Positions 9,508 through 18,113 of a stretch of DNA of 64,000 nucleotides are shown here, piece after piece; the stretch's first letter is position 1, and each line of letters begins with the position of its first letter. The translations under genes were made by a program, and so were the position numbers. This stretch comes from a candidate division TA06 bacterium SM23_40 (lineage in GTDB: Bacteria; LJUI01; SM1-40), in NCBI GenBank assembly GCA_001303705.1, contig LJUI01000002.1:1-64000 (forward strand), written 5' to 3'. The notes below the pieces were generated by a model. That model worked only from the letters and a program-made list of their open reading frames with translations. It was not told where the DNA came from and did no database searches.

Positions 9508-10560
9508 ATGCCGGAAAAGATGAGGGCGGTGGTCAAGACGAAGGCCGCGCCGGGCGCCGAACTGATCGAGGTCGATGTGCCCACGATCGATCCCGATCAG
9601 GTTCTGGTGAAGGTGAAGGCGACGTCGATCTGTGGCACTGATGTTCATATCTACGAGTGGGACAAATGGGCACAGAGTCGGATACACGTTCCTCAGACGC
9701 TAGGACATGAGTTCGCGGGCGAGATAGTCGAAGTAGGCAGTCAGGTGACGAAGCTCAAAATCGGTGACTACATCTCAGCTGAGACTCACATCCCGTGCAA
9801 TGACTGCATTCAATGTTTGACAGGCCAACAGCACATCTGCGGCAATCTGAAGATACTCGGCGTTGACTGCAATGGGTGCTTTGCCGAGTACGCGGCTATT
9901 CCTGAGATCGTCGCCTGGAAAAATGATACCTCGATTCCGCCGGAATTCGCTACTGTCCAGGAGCCTTTGGGGAATGCTGTCTACTGCACAACTGTGGAAC
10001 CAGTCCTCGGGAAGTCCGTGCTCATATTCGGCGATGGGCCGACTGGTCTGTTTGCGGCGGGCGTGGCCCGTGTGGCGGGTGCCGCCCTCATCATGATCGT
10101 CGGCCGTCATCCGGTGCGTCTCGAGATCGCGAAGAAGATGGGTGCCGATATCCTGATCAACGGTCACTCGGATGATGTGGAGGCGATCGTCCGAACGGAG
10201 ACTGGTGGCGTGGGCGTCGACGTTGTGCTAGATATGGCGGGCACGCAGGTCGCCATCGATCAGGGATTCCGGCTGGTCCGGAAAGGAGGCCGGGTCTCTG
10301 CGTTTGGGGTCGCCGCGGGGCCCGTCCAACTCGATCTCAATAACGGAGTCGTCTTCAAGGGCGTGACCATCTATGGTATCAACGGTCGGCTGATGTACGA
10401 TACATGGTTCAAGGTGGCGAACCTGCTCAAGTACAAACGCCTGGACATATCGCCGATCGTCACCCACACGCTTCTCCTCGAGGAGTTCGAGAAGGGGTTC
10501 AGCCTGATGATGACGAGGCCGAAGATATCCGGCAAGGTCGTCATGTTTCCTGAGCAGTAA
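9508..10560 (+). CDS. tdh: L-threonine 3-dehydrogenase
   Basis: 350 residues, zinc-dependent medium-chain dehydrogenase. Catalytic zinc ligands are in SICGTDVH and GHEFAGE; the structural-zinc lobe has four Cys ([15 protein letters not shown], about 92-112); the NAD-binding Rossmann motif is near [17 protein letters not shown]. It oxidises L-threonine to 2-amino-3-ketobutyrate. The assignment over other alcohol or sorbitol dehydrogenases rests on the overall sequence and on kbl 52 bp downstream, the classic tdh-kbl pair. The start has a good Shine-Dalgarno (AAAGGAG at about 9494). Confidence 0.93.
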   Translation: MPEKMRAVVKTKAAPGAELIEVDVPTIDPDQVLVKVKATSICGTDVHIYEWDKWAQSRIHVPQTLGHEFAGEIVEVGSQVTKLKIGDYISAETHIPCNDCIQCLTGQQHICGNLKILGVDCNGCFAEYAAIPEIVAWKNDTSIPPEFATVQEPLGNAVYCTTVEPVLGKSVLIFGDGPTGLFAAGVARVAGAALIMIVGRHPVRLEIAKKMGADILINGHSDDVEAIVRTETGGVGVDVVLDMAGTQVAIDQGFRLVRKGGRVSAFGVAAGPVQLDLNNGVVFKGVTIYGINGRLMYDTWFKVANLLKYKRLDISPIVTHTLLLEEFEKGFSLMMTRPKISGKVVMFPEQ

Positions 10561-10612
10561 GTCAGTCGGTTACGTTGAGGCGAGGGACCGCCATCAGATC
10601 GGGAGGGTAACG

Positions 10613-11797
10613 ATGTACGGAGCAGTAAAACAGACGCTGGCTAAAGAGCTCGAAGAGATCCGTAGCGCAGGCCTGTTCAAAGATGAGCGGATCATTCTCA
10701 CGCCCCAGGGCGCGGACATCAGCGTCAAAGAGGGCGAGGTGATCAACTTCTGCGCCAACAACTATCTCGGGCTCTCCAACAACCCCGAGTTGGTAGCTGC
10801 TGCCAAGGAGGGGTTGGAGAAACACGGGTTCGGGATGTCTTCTGTTCGGTTCATCTGTGGTACACAGGATATTCACAAGGAGCTGGAGCGGGAGATCTCT
10901 ACGTTCCTGGGTACCGATGACACGATCCTCTATACCTCGTGCTTCGACGCGAATGGAGGGTTGTTCGAGACGCTGCTCGACAAGGACTGTTCGGTGATCA
11001 GCGACCAGCTCAATCATGCCAGCATCATCGATGGCATTCGGCTCTGCAAGGCCGAGAGGAGGCGGTTTGCGCACAATGACATGGCCGATCTGGAGAAGCA
11101 GCTGAAGGAGACACAGGGGGCGAAGGCGCGGATGGTCGCCACTGACGGCGTCTTCAGCATGGACGGTGATATCGCCAGGCTCGACCAGATATGCGATCTC
11201 GCGGACAAGTATGATGCGATGGTGATGGTCGATGACTCGCACGCCACGGGCTTCGTTGGGAAGACGGGCCGGGGATCTCCCGAACACCGAGGCGTTCAGG
11301 GGCGGGTCGACATCATCACGAGCACGCTCGGCAAGGCGCTCGGCGGTGCGTCAGGTGGGTTCACGAGCGGGCGCCAGGAGATAGTCGACATGCTGAGGCA
11401 GCGCTCGCGGCCTTATCTCTTCTCCAACACACTTGCGCCGGCGATCGTCTATGCGGGTGTGCGTGTTTTCAGGTTGCTCAAGAAGACGACTGAGCTTCGT
11501 GATCGCCTGGAAGAGAATACGCTCTATTTCAGGAAGGAGATGACCGCAAGAGGATTCGATATCATGGAGGGCGTCCATCCCATCGTCCCCATCATGTTGG
11601 GAGAAGCCAAACTGGCCGCCGACATGGCTCAGGATCTGCTCGTCGAGGGGATATATGTGATCGGATTCAGCTATCCCGTGGTGCCGAAAGGCGAGGCGAG
11701 AATCAGAGTGCAGCTATCGGCCGCCCATACCAGAGAGCATCTGGACAAGGCGATCGAAGCGTTCGCCAAGATCGGAAAGAAGTACGGCGTCATCTGA
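10613..11797 (+). CDS. kbl: 2-amino-3-ketobutyrate CoA ligase (glycine C-acetyltransferase)
   Basis: 394 residues, the usual length. It is a PLP enzyme of the alpha-oxoamine synthase family: PLP lysine in [14 protein letters not shown] (about residue 240), the [15 protein letters not shown] segment, and the N-terminal [14 protein letters not shown] motif. It cleaves 2-amino-3-ketobutyrate with CoA to glycine and acetyl-CoA, completing threonine degradation begun by Tdh. GGGAGG sits 8 bp upstream of the start. BioF and ALAS are paralogous alternatives, but the tdh neighbour decides. Confidence 0.94.
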   Translation: MYGAVKQTLAKELEEIRSAGLFKDERIILTPQGADISVKEGEVINFCANNYLGLSNNPELVAAAKEGLEKHGFGMSSVRFICGTQDIHKELEREISTFLGTDDTILYTSCFDANGGLFETLLDKDCSVISDQLNHASIIDGIRLCKAERRRFAHNDMADLEKQLKETQGAKARMVATDGVFSMDGDIARLDQICDLADKYDAMVMVDDSHATGFVGKTGRGSPEHRGVQGRVDIITSTLGKALGGASGGFTSGRQEIVDMLRQRSRPYLFSNTLAPAIVYAGVRVFRLLKKTTELRDRLEENTLYFRKEMTARGFDIMEGVHPIVPIMLGEAKLAADMAQDLLVEGIYVIGFSYPVVPKGEARIRVQLSAAHTREHLDKAIEAFAKIGKKYGVI

Positions 11798-12015
11798 GGA
11801 AATGCATCATCTGTCAGATGGCGTGAATTGACAGGGCGCGGGTCGCAGGAGACTGAGGTCGGGGCGACGCGGCGTCGTGGAGCGATTGGGTGTGGCGGGA
11901 ACGTGGGTGAGGCATTAGAATAAGGGAAGCGATCTGTCCTGTGGCAGCCCGGGACGAGTCTCGCACTATCCTGGAACGTTTCACAGGGAAGATTCGTTTC
12001 AGAAGGAGGGACACG

Positions 12016-12303
12016 GTGTCTACACTCTGGGAGCGCGTGAAGGCCGGCCTCTCGGTGGCAGCCAGGGAGGCGGAGGATCTGACGAAGATCGGCAAGCTGC
12101 GGCTCGAGATGCTCACCACCCAGCGCAACATCGACCGGGCCTTTAGCGAGCTGGGTGGTCGCGTCTACGACATGCTAACAGGCGAGCAAAAGCGAAGCGT
12201 TCCTGCCGATAAGCAGGTGAAGGAGCTCATCGAGCGGATCAAGAAACTCGAGGAAGAGCTCGAGCGCAAGGAAAGCCAACTGGGGCGAGTCCGTGAGGAG
12301 TGA
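12016..12303 (+). CDS. Small coiled-coil protein of unknown function
   Basis: 95 residues from GTG 12016, chosen because AAGGAGGG at 12003-12010 sits just upstream; an upstream in-frame start at 11941 lacks a Shine-Dalgarno. The protein is highly charged and almost entirely helical, ending in a Lys/Glu-rich coiled coil (LIERIKKLEEELERKESQL). There is no membrane segment or signal peptide. It lies directly before hsp20, htrA and a sigma factor, so a stress-related role is possible but not shown. Confidence 0.7.
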   Translation: MSTLWERVKAGLSVAAREAEDLTKIGKLRLEMLTTQRNIDRAFSELGGRVYDMLTGEQKRSVPADKQVKELIERIKKLEEELERKESQLGRVREE

Positions 12304-12443
12304 GCCGGTGGGGTGGTTCCGGCTCGGGTCGTTTGCCTCCGGGCCCGCAGACGGGAGGCGGGAATGCATGGCGTTATCCGCATGTCGTCGATGCAGGTCT
12401 GGAACGGGAGGTTGGTAAGGAATATGGCACGGAGGTGACGCTG

Positions 12444-12890
12444 ATGCAGCTTGAAAAATGGGAGCCGTTCAGAGAGCTGGCTACGCTCCAGGACGAGATG
12501 AATCGGCTTTTTGGACAGATCTTCGGGAGAGCTCCCGCAGGGCGAGCTGTGAGTGAAGGGATCTGGGCACCTCTTGTGGATGTGGAGGAGACGAAGGACC
12601 AGTTCGTCGTGAAGGTCGAGCTCCCGGGGATGACAAAGGACGACATCAAGATCTCTGTAATGGGCAACGAGCTGGCGATCAGTGGAGAGCGGAAGCAGGA
12701 GGAGATCGCTGAGGAAAAGACCTACCACCGTATCGAGCGGAGCTACGGCAGGTTCCGACGGAGTCTCTCCCTTCCTACTGATATCGAGTCCTCGAAAGTG
12801 ACTGCTAGGTACGTTGATGGCGTCCTCGAGGTCGTGCTGCCCAAGAGTGAACAAGTAAAGCCAAGAGAAGTATCGATCAGCGTGAAGTAG
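12444..12890 (+). CDS. Small heat-shock protein (Hsp20/alpha-crystallin family)
   Basis: 148 residues from ATG 12444, with GGAGGTGA 5 bp upstream. A short N-terminal region (WEPFRELATLQDEMNRLFGQIFG) is typical of class A Hsp20. The alpha-crystallin domain runs from about residue 45 (WAPLVDVEETKDQFVVKVELPGM) to the conserved ARYVDGVLEVVLPK motif. It is an ATP-independent holdase that keeps unfolded proteins soluble. No CIRCE element or heat-shock promoter was seen upstream. An open frame extends further upstream, but the Shine-Dalgarno and homology support 12444. Confidence 0.93.
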   Translation: MQLEKWEPFRELATLQDEMNRLFGQIFGRAPAGRAVSEGIWAPLVDVEETKDQFVVKVELPGMTKDDIKISVMGNELAISGERKQEEIAEEKTYHRIERSYGRFRRSLSLPTDIESSKVTARYVDGVLEVVLPKSEQVKPREVSISVK

Positions 12891-12899
12891 ACCGCCGGC

Positions 12900-12959
12900 C
12901 CGCCAGGAGTGGAGACCGGCCTCTGGCTGTGCTCTCCCGACCGCCTACACTCCTGGCGG
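12900..12959. repeat. 12-bp inverted repeat between hsp20 and htrA
   Basis: CCGCCAGGAGTG (12900-12911) is perfectly complementary to CACTCCTGGCGG (12948-12959), with a 36-nt loop. It begins 10 bp after the hsp20 stop and ends 39 bp before the htrA start. There is no T-run, so it is not a standard intrinsic terminator. It could be an mRNA-stabilising hairpin or a regulator-binding site. Confidence 0.6.
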
Positions 12960-12998
12960 ACGGGGCGGCAGCATCGCTGGGAAGGTAAGAAAGACGCT

Positions 12999-14528
12999 AT
13001 GAAAGACATGAAATACGCAAACCGAAGCTGGCTGGTCGTACCAGTCATCGCCGTCGTCTCGTTCTTCATGGGCCTGATTGTCGCCGCGAACCTCGACATC
13101 ACGTCGCTCTCGCCGGCAGCGGAGAGCGTACCGAGGGAGACGGTGGAAGACAGGGCGCTGGCGGCGATCCTCACCGAAGAGGGCAAGAGTCCATTCGTGG
13201 CCGTGGCGCAGAGCGTCATGCCCGCGGTCGTCAACATATCTGCCGAACACATCGTGAGATCCCGGACGCCCGAACTCCCATTCGGCTTCGAGTTCAGGGG
13301 GCCATTCGAGGAGATGTTCCGCGACTTTTTCCGCAATCGGCCCCCGTTCGAGGGGAAGTATAGGAGTCTTGGCTCGGGTGTGATCATCGACGGGCAGGGT
13401 TATATCCTGACGAACAATCATGTGATCGAGGATGCGGATCGTATTGTGATTCGCCTTTCCGACAAGACCGAGTACACAGGCTCGCAGGTGACGGTTGTCG
13501 GCACCGATCCGAGGACCGACCTGGCGGTGATCAAGATCGAGCCGGAGGACAAGCTCGTGGCGGCGCCGCTGGGCAACTCCGACTCGGTTCAGGTCGGCGA
13601 TTGGGCCATCGCCATCGGGAATCCCTTCGGACTCGACCGCACGGTCACTGTGGGAGTGATAAGCGCCAAAGGGAGATCGGGAATTCCGTTGTCCGGTGGG
13701 GCCACACAGCAGGACTTCATGCAGACTGATGCCTCGATCAATCCGGGAAACTCCGGGGGCCCGCTCATCAACATTCGGGGTGAGATAATAGGCATCAACT
13801 CTGCGATCACCACCAATACCGGCCTCAGTGTCGGCATTGGATTCGCCATACCGATCAACATGGCGAAGGCCGTCTACCCCCAGCTGATAGAGACCGGCAA
13901 GGTTGTGCGCGGATATCTCGGCGTCTATCTCCAGGAACTGACCGTCGATCTCGCCGAGGCGATGGGAGCAGAGCGGGGTGTCGTGGTGAACAGGGTGGAG
14001 CCGGAGACGCCCGCAGCGCGGAGCGGCATCGAGGCCGGTGATGTAATCATCGAATACGATGGCACACCAGTCTCGTCGATCGCCCAGCTCCAGTCGCTGG
14101 TCGCCCAGACTGAGGTGGGAAAGCGCATCCCAGTCCGCGTCGTGCGGGAAGAGCGTGAGCGGACGATCCGTGTTGAGATCGGGGAGATGCCGGCAGAGGT
14201 CGCCGGTCTCCCGCCTGAGGAAGAGGCAGAGGGTGAGCGCGGCTGGCTGGGCATGGAGGTCATTGAAGTTGGTTCGGACGCCGCGCGTCGATACGGAGTG
14301 GAGGCCAAGGAAGGTGTGTTGGTGGCGGATGTCGAATTCGGCAGCCCGGCTGATGCAGCGGGTATCCGGGACGGCGATGTAATCAGGCGGATCGGGAAGG
14401 TGGATATTGAAGACGCGGGAGATTACGAACAGGCGCGGAATCGGTATCGGGGGGAGGAGAAGCCGATCGTCTTCCTCATTCAGAGAGGTGAGGATACGAG
14501 TTTCCTGGCCGTGCGGCCGGAGGAGTAG
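12999..14528 (+). CDS. htrA: HtrA/DegP-family periplasmic serine protease with two PDZ domains
   Basis: 509 residues from ATG 12999 (GGAAGGTAAG upstream). An N-terminal hydrophobic segment (about 10-30) acts as signal or anchor. The trypsin-like domain has the triad His141 (TNNHVIED), Asp174 (DPRTDLAVIKI) and Ser252 (NPGNSGGPL). Two PDZ domains follow, at about 300-390 and 410-500. DegP/DegQ proteins act on misfolded envelope proteins. The gene lies between hsp20 and a sigma factor. An in-frame start at 12909 would add 30 residues and sits inside the inverted repeat. Confidence 0.95.
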   Translation: MKDMKYANRSWLVVPVIAVVSFFMGLIVAANLDITSLSPAAESVPRETVEDRALAAILTEEGKSPFVAVAQSVMPAVVNISAEHIVRSRTPELPFGFEFRGPFEEMFRDFFRNRPPFEGKYRSLGSGVIIDGQGYILTNNHVIEDADRIVIRLSDKTEYTGSQVTVVGTDPRTDLAVIKIEPEDKLVAAPLGNSDSVQVGDWAIAIGNPFGLDRTVTVGVISAKGRSGIPLSGGATQQDFMQTDASINPGNSGGPLINIRGEIIGINSAITTNTGLSVGIGFAIPINMAKAVYPQLIETGKVVRGYLGVYLQELTVDLAEAMGAERGVVVNRVEPETPAARSGIEAGDVIIEYDGTPVSSIAQLQSLVAQTEVGKRIPVRVVREERERTIRVEIGEMPAEVAGLPPEEEAEGERGWLGMEVIEVGSDAARRYGVEAKEGVLVADVEFGSPADAAGIRDGDVIRRIGKVDIEDAGDYEQARNRYRGEEKPIVFLIQRGEDTSFLAVRPEE

Positions 14529-14554
14529 CTCCGGGACCATGGAGTGCCGCCGCA

Positions 14555-15460
14555 GTGATCGGATCCTGCGCGGCTGACAATAGCGCCCCTTTTCGAGACC
14601 CAGAGACGACCGTGACCGACGGTAGCACCGCCCACAAGGCCGACCAGAAGTCGCTCGCGATATATCTCAAGGAGATCAGCGAGGTGAATCTCCTCTCTCC
14701 AGAGGAGGAGATCGAGCTGGCTGCAAGAACGCGGAAAGGAGATGAGGCGGCTCTGGAGCGGCTCATCTCGGCGAATCTGCGCTTCGTCGTCTCAATAGCG
14801 AAGGTCTACCAGAACCGTGGTCTCTCGCTCACCGACCTCATCAATGAGGGGAATCTCGGGCTTCTTCGGGCAGCCAGGCGGTTCGATGAACGCAAGGGGA
14901 TCCGGTTCATTTCGTATGCCGTCTGGTGGATACGTCATTCCATCCTGAAGGCTCTCGCCGAGCAGTCCAAGATCGTCCGGCTTCCCCTCAACAAGACCGA
15001 GCGCCTGAGGAGAATCGCCAAGGCGGCCAAAGAGCTGGGCCAGAAGCGGGGACGTGACCCAACGGTCGATGAGATAGCCAGGCAGCTGAAGGTCGAGGCC
15101 AGTGAAGTCTCCGATGCGATGGCCATTGCCAAGAGTGACATCTCTCTCGATGCGCCGGTCACTGAGGAAGATGACTGCCTGGTCAACATCATTGAGGCGA
15201 CAACGTACCCGTCACCGGAGGAGTTGACGAAGCGGAATACGTTCCGAGACGAGCTGGAACGGGCGCTCGACATACTGACCCCGCGCGAAGCGAGAATACT
15301 CATCCTCTATTTCGGCCTGGGCGAGGAGAATCCTCATACCCTCGAGGAGATCGGCGCGCAGATGCGCCTGTCGCGGGAGAGGGTGAGGCAGATCAAAGAG
15401 AAGGCTCTGAAGAAGCTCCGTCACTCTCCCGAGAGCGTAAGGCTGCGGATATATCTGTAA
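14555..15460 (+). CDS. rpoD: Sigma-70 family RNA polymerase sigma factor (RpoD/RpoS-like, short form)
   Basis: 301 residues from GTG 14555 (GGAG 10 bp upstream); GTG 14612 is an alternative. Region 1.2 begins at KSLAIYLKEI, followed by region 2 (SANLRFVVSIAKVYQNRGLSLTDLINEGNLGLLRA, with the WWIRHSI -10-recognition helix), region 3 and region 4 with the HTH LEEIGAQMRLSRERVRQIKEKAL. Region 1.1 is absent, as in group 2 sigma factors and in the short primary sigmas of some FCB-type phyla. I cannot tell primary from alternative here. It recognises -35/-10 promoters like the ones listed in this window. Confidence 0.9.
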   Translation: MIGSCAADNSAPFRDPETTVTDGSTAHKADQKSLAIYLKEISEVNLLSPEEEIELAARTRKGDEAALERLISANLRFVVSIAKVYQNRGLSLTDLINEGNLGLLRAARRFDERKGIRFISYAVWWIRHSILKALAEQSKIVRLPLNKTERLRRIAKAAKELGQKRGRDPTVDEIARQLKVEASEVSDAMAIAKSDISLDAPVTEEDDCLVNIIEATTYPSPEELTKRNTFRDELERALDILTPREARILILYFGLGEENPHTLEEIGAQMRLSRERVRQIKEKALKKLRHSPESVRLRIYL

Positions 15461-15469
15461 AAAAAATCC

Positions 15470-15498
15470 TTGACTTATCGGCGGGATTTCCGTACTTT
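15470..15498 (+). promoter_or_regulatory. Sigma-70-type promoter before the M23 peptidase gene
   Basis: TTGACT at 15470-15475, a 17-bp spacer, and TACTTT at 15493-15498, immediately after the A-run that ends the sigma factor gene. The M23 start lies 145 bp downstream, leaving a leader of roughly 140 nt. Confidence 0.65.
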
Positions 15499-15643
15499 TT
15501 GGTGTCAATATCTGTATGTGGATACCCGGCAAGGACGGAGACCGCCTGGCGGCCTGACATGATCAGGCTGGGTGGTCGGGGGGCCAGGTACAAGCAGGGC
15601 TGAGGAGACTCGGCTCTTTCCATAACAGATGCAGGGGGATGAG

Positions 15644-16576
15644 ATGATCCGTCGATACATCACGCTGCTGCTGATCCCGCACCCGTCGCGGGGTGTGCAG
15701 ACGTTGAGGCTGTCGCATGCCGCGATCCTCGGCGTAGCGGCACTTGTCGTAATCTTTTTCGGTGCTGTTGTCTTTGTGACGGTTGGATACGTCACGACGG
15801 TCGTCGATCAGGCCACGCTTGCACGCCTGCAGAGCGAGAATGCCGATCTCGTCGAGAGACTGGGCGAAATGCAGAGCAATATTGATGAGATGCATGATCA
15901 GATGACGCTCCTTGCGGATCTCGATCGGACAATCCGTCTCCAGGCCGACCTCGACCCCCTGCCGGTGGGGGCAAGAAATATGGGCATGGGCGGCGGGGGC
16001 CCTGTAGAGGAAATGGGGGCGATCAGAGAGCCCCTCATTATGACCGCCACGGAGATGGCCGAGGATACCCGCACGGATCTGGAACGATTGATGCAGGACG
16101 TCCTCTCCCAAAAGGAGAGTTTCCAGGAGATCCTGGGTGCGCTCGAGCGCCAGGCGCATCTACGCAGGCATACGCCCTCGATCAGGCCCGCGACCGGCTG
16201 GACCTCCAGTCGATATGGGTACCGCCGGGATCCGTTCACCCATAAGATGCGGTGGCACACGGGGATAGACATCAGCGCGCCTCGCGGAACGCCAATCGTG
16301 GCAACAGCTGACGGCATTGTCTCATATGTCGGGCGGCGAGGGCGCTTGGGGCGGGTCGTGGAGATCGACCACGGCTATGGATTCTCGACCATGTACGGCC
16401 ATTGCTCTATAATCCAAGTGCGCAAGGGGGAGAGAGTCTCGAGGGGGCAGGTCATTGCATCGATGGGGAGCAGCGGCCGCTCCACAGGTTCACACGTACA
16501 TTATGAGGTCCGCGTCAGCGGGACGCCGGTCAATCCCAAACACTACTTCCTGGCGACGGGGGGCACGATCGACTAG
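15644..16576 (+). CDS. M23 (LytM-like) peptidase, inner-membrane anchored
   Basis: 310 residues from ATG 15644 (AGGGGG 5 bp upstream). One transmembrane segment at about 26-52 is followed by a periplasmic coiled coil (about 55-105) and the peptidase domain (about 190-300). Zinc-site residues are His205 and Asp209 (HTGIDISAP) and the SHVHYE motif with His284 and His286; the loop histidine is His253 in YGHCS. All four expected elements are present, so it should be an active endopeptidase on peptidoglycan cross-links. Its layout (TM, coiled coil, LytM) is that of cell-shape or division-associated M23 proteins. Confidence 0.92.
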   Translation: MIRRYITLLLIPHPSRGVQTLRLSHAAILGVAALVVIFFGAVVFVTVGYVTTVVDQATLARLQSENADLVERLGEMQSNIDEMHDQMTLLADLDRTIRLQADLDPLPVGARNMGMGGGGPVEEMGAIREPLIMTATEMAEDTRTDLERLMQDVLSQKESFQEILGALERQAHLRRHTPSIRPATGWTSSRYGYRRDPFTHKMRWHTGIDISAPRGTPIVATADGIVSYVGRRGRLGRVVEIDHGYGFSTMYGHCSIIQVRKGERVSRGQVIASMGSSGRSTGSHVHYEVRVSGTPVNPKHYFLATGGTID

Positions 16577-16655
16577 CGCACTGGGGCCGATGCTGGACTC
16601 TGCGGGCCCATTCGAGCGATATAGTAGTGTCTATCGACAGGTCAATGAGCAGACG

Positions 16656-16682
16656 AGAGAGTCCGAAAGGGCTCTCTTTTTC
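16656..16682 (+). terminator. Intrinsic (Rho-independent) terminator
   Basis: A 9-bp stem, AGAGAGTCC/GGGCTCTCT (one G-T pair), with a GAAA tetraloop is followed by a T-run ending TTTTCTC. It lies 79 bp after the M23 stop and only 20 bp before the next start codon, so it may also act as an attenuator for the M16 genes. Confidence 0.88.
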
Positions 16683-16702
16683 TCATGTGGGGAAGGGTAG
16701 CT

Positions 16703-18058
16703 ATGAATCGATTCCTCCGTATCACAGTGGTACTGGTCCTCTATGCGGCGATCGCCTCCGGCTGTGCCACAGTCAGCACGAGCCCGAGGGCGCGCCACAG
16801 CCGGGGCCCGATCACCGAATGGAGACTGAATAACGGACTCACGGTCATCGTTGAGGAGCGGCGCCATGCGCCTGTCAGCGCTGTAGCGCTCTGGCTGCGC
16901 ATCGGCTCGTGTCAGGACAGCGATTCACTTGCCGGGATTGCGCATTTCATGGAGCACATGTTCTTCAAGGGTACTGAGAATCTCCCTGTAGGCGAAGTCG
17001 ACAGGAGGATCGAGAGTATGGGAGGGAGCTGGAACGGCGCCACCTCCTATGACTTCACGGAGTACTACGTCGTCGTGGGTGATGAACACGTTGACTCAGT
17101 GATGGCGATCCTGAGCGAGGTGGCGCAGCATAGTTCGTTCGCGCCCATCGAGGTGGAGCACGAGCGCATGGTGGTGATGGAGGAGATCCGCATGAATATA
17201 GACGATCCCTGGGAGCAGGTGTGGGATCTGTTCATGTCGGCCGCGTTCACCCGTCATCCCTACAGGAGGCCGATCCTGGGAACGATGGAGACGGTGAAGG
17301 GGATGACGCGCGACGATCTCCTTACCCGATCCCGTTGCGCCTACGCGCCGGCCAATCTCTATCTCGTGGTAGTGGGAAACGTGGATCGCCAGGCGGTCCT
17401 CGATCGTGCAGAGGAGCATTTCGGGAGCGAGGACTGGGGATCGAGGGCGCCGTTGCCGCCGGCGGGAGAGGAGTCGGCTCTGAAGGAGACGAGGCGGGTG
17501 AGGATCACCAGGCCGCTCGATCACGCATACATGATGTTGGGCTTCCGTTCGCCACGTGCCCGAGATAGATCGAGTGTCGCCGCCGACGTGCTGGCTGCCA
17601 TTCTCGGTCGAGGAAGAAGCTCGCGCCTGGTGAAGGTTTTGAAAGAGGAACGCGGGATTGTCTCGGAGATCAGCGCATCCAACCTGTCGATGCGTGATGC
17701 CGGTATCCTCTACATCGAGGCCGAATGTGACGGCGATCGAGTCGATGACGTCGAGGAGGCCATTCTCAAAGTGATCGGCGGGCTCGTGCGAGAGGGGGTG
17801 TCGCCGCGTGAGGTTGCGCGGGCCCGGGCGATGCTCAGGGCGCAGAACATCTTCGAGCGCGAGACGGTGGAGGGGGAGGCGGACTTCCTCGGATACTCTG
17901 CGGTCACCACCGGCCTTGTGGGAGGGCTCACCTATCTCGAGAATATCGATCGTGTCTCGGCTAGGGACGTCAACCGGGTCGCCAGGCGGTATCTTAGAGG
18001 GGGCCATGCACTCGCCGTTGTGTCGCCCGAGCCGGTGCCTGCCGAGGGCGTGCAGTGA
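16703..18058 (+). CDS. M16 metallopeptidase, catalytic (zinc-binding) subunit; predicted lipoprotein
   Basis: 451 residues from ATG 16703 (GGGAAGGG upstream). The signal peptide ends in lipobox IASGC (Cys21). The inverted zinc motif HFMEH (His81, Glu84, His85) is intact, and the distal zinc ligand is in VVMEEI at about residues 160-161, the expected spacing. In the C-terminal half the segment KEERGIVSEI has Ser where the substrate-clamping Tyr of the M16 Arg/Tyr pair is expected. It therefore looks like the zinc-bearing half of a heterodimeric M16B enzyme whose partner is the next gene, 55 bp downstream. Location is periplasmic, membrane-tethered. Confidence 0.93.
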   Translation: MNRFLRITVVLVLYAAIASGCATVSTSPRARHSRGPITEWRLNNGLTVIVEERRHAPVSAVALWLRIGSCQDSDSLAGIAHFMEHMFFKGTENLPVGEVDRRIESMGGSWNGATSYDFTEYYVVVGDEHVDSVMAILSEVAQHSSFAPIEVEHERMVVMEEIRMNIDDPWEQVWDLFMSAAFTRHPYRRPILGTMETVKGMTRDDLLTRSRCAYAPANLYLVVVGNVDRQAVLDRAEEHFGSEDWGSRAPLPPAGEESALKETRRVRITRPLDHAYMMLGFRSPRARDRSSVAADVLAAILGRGRSSRLVKVLKEERGIVSEISASNLSMRDAGILYIEAECDGDRVDDVEEAILKVIGGLVREGVSPREVARARAMLRAQNIFERETVEGEADFLGYSAVTTGLVGGLTYLENIDRVSARDVNRVARRYLRGGHALAVVSPEPVPAEGVQ

Positions 18059-18113
18059 GCCGCCGTGCGGGTTGCAGTGAGAACGGCAGTCGAGACGACG
18101 AGGAGGATGGGGA

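Noticed and set aside
12304-12443. CIRCE or heat-shock promoter upstream of hsp20
   Set aside because: No inverted TTAGCACTC-type element and no alternative-sigma promoter pattern was found.
12945-14540. Long minus-strand open frames such as 12945-14540 and 36521-37627
   Set aside because: They are antisense to strong, motif-bearing + strand genes (HtrA, HhH-barrel) and carry no recognisable family signature; long antisense frames are expected in GC-rich DNA.
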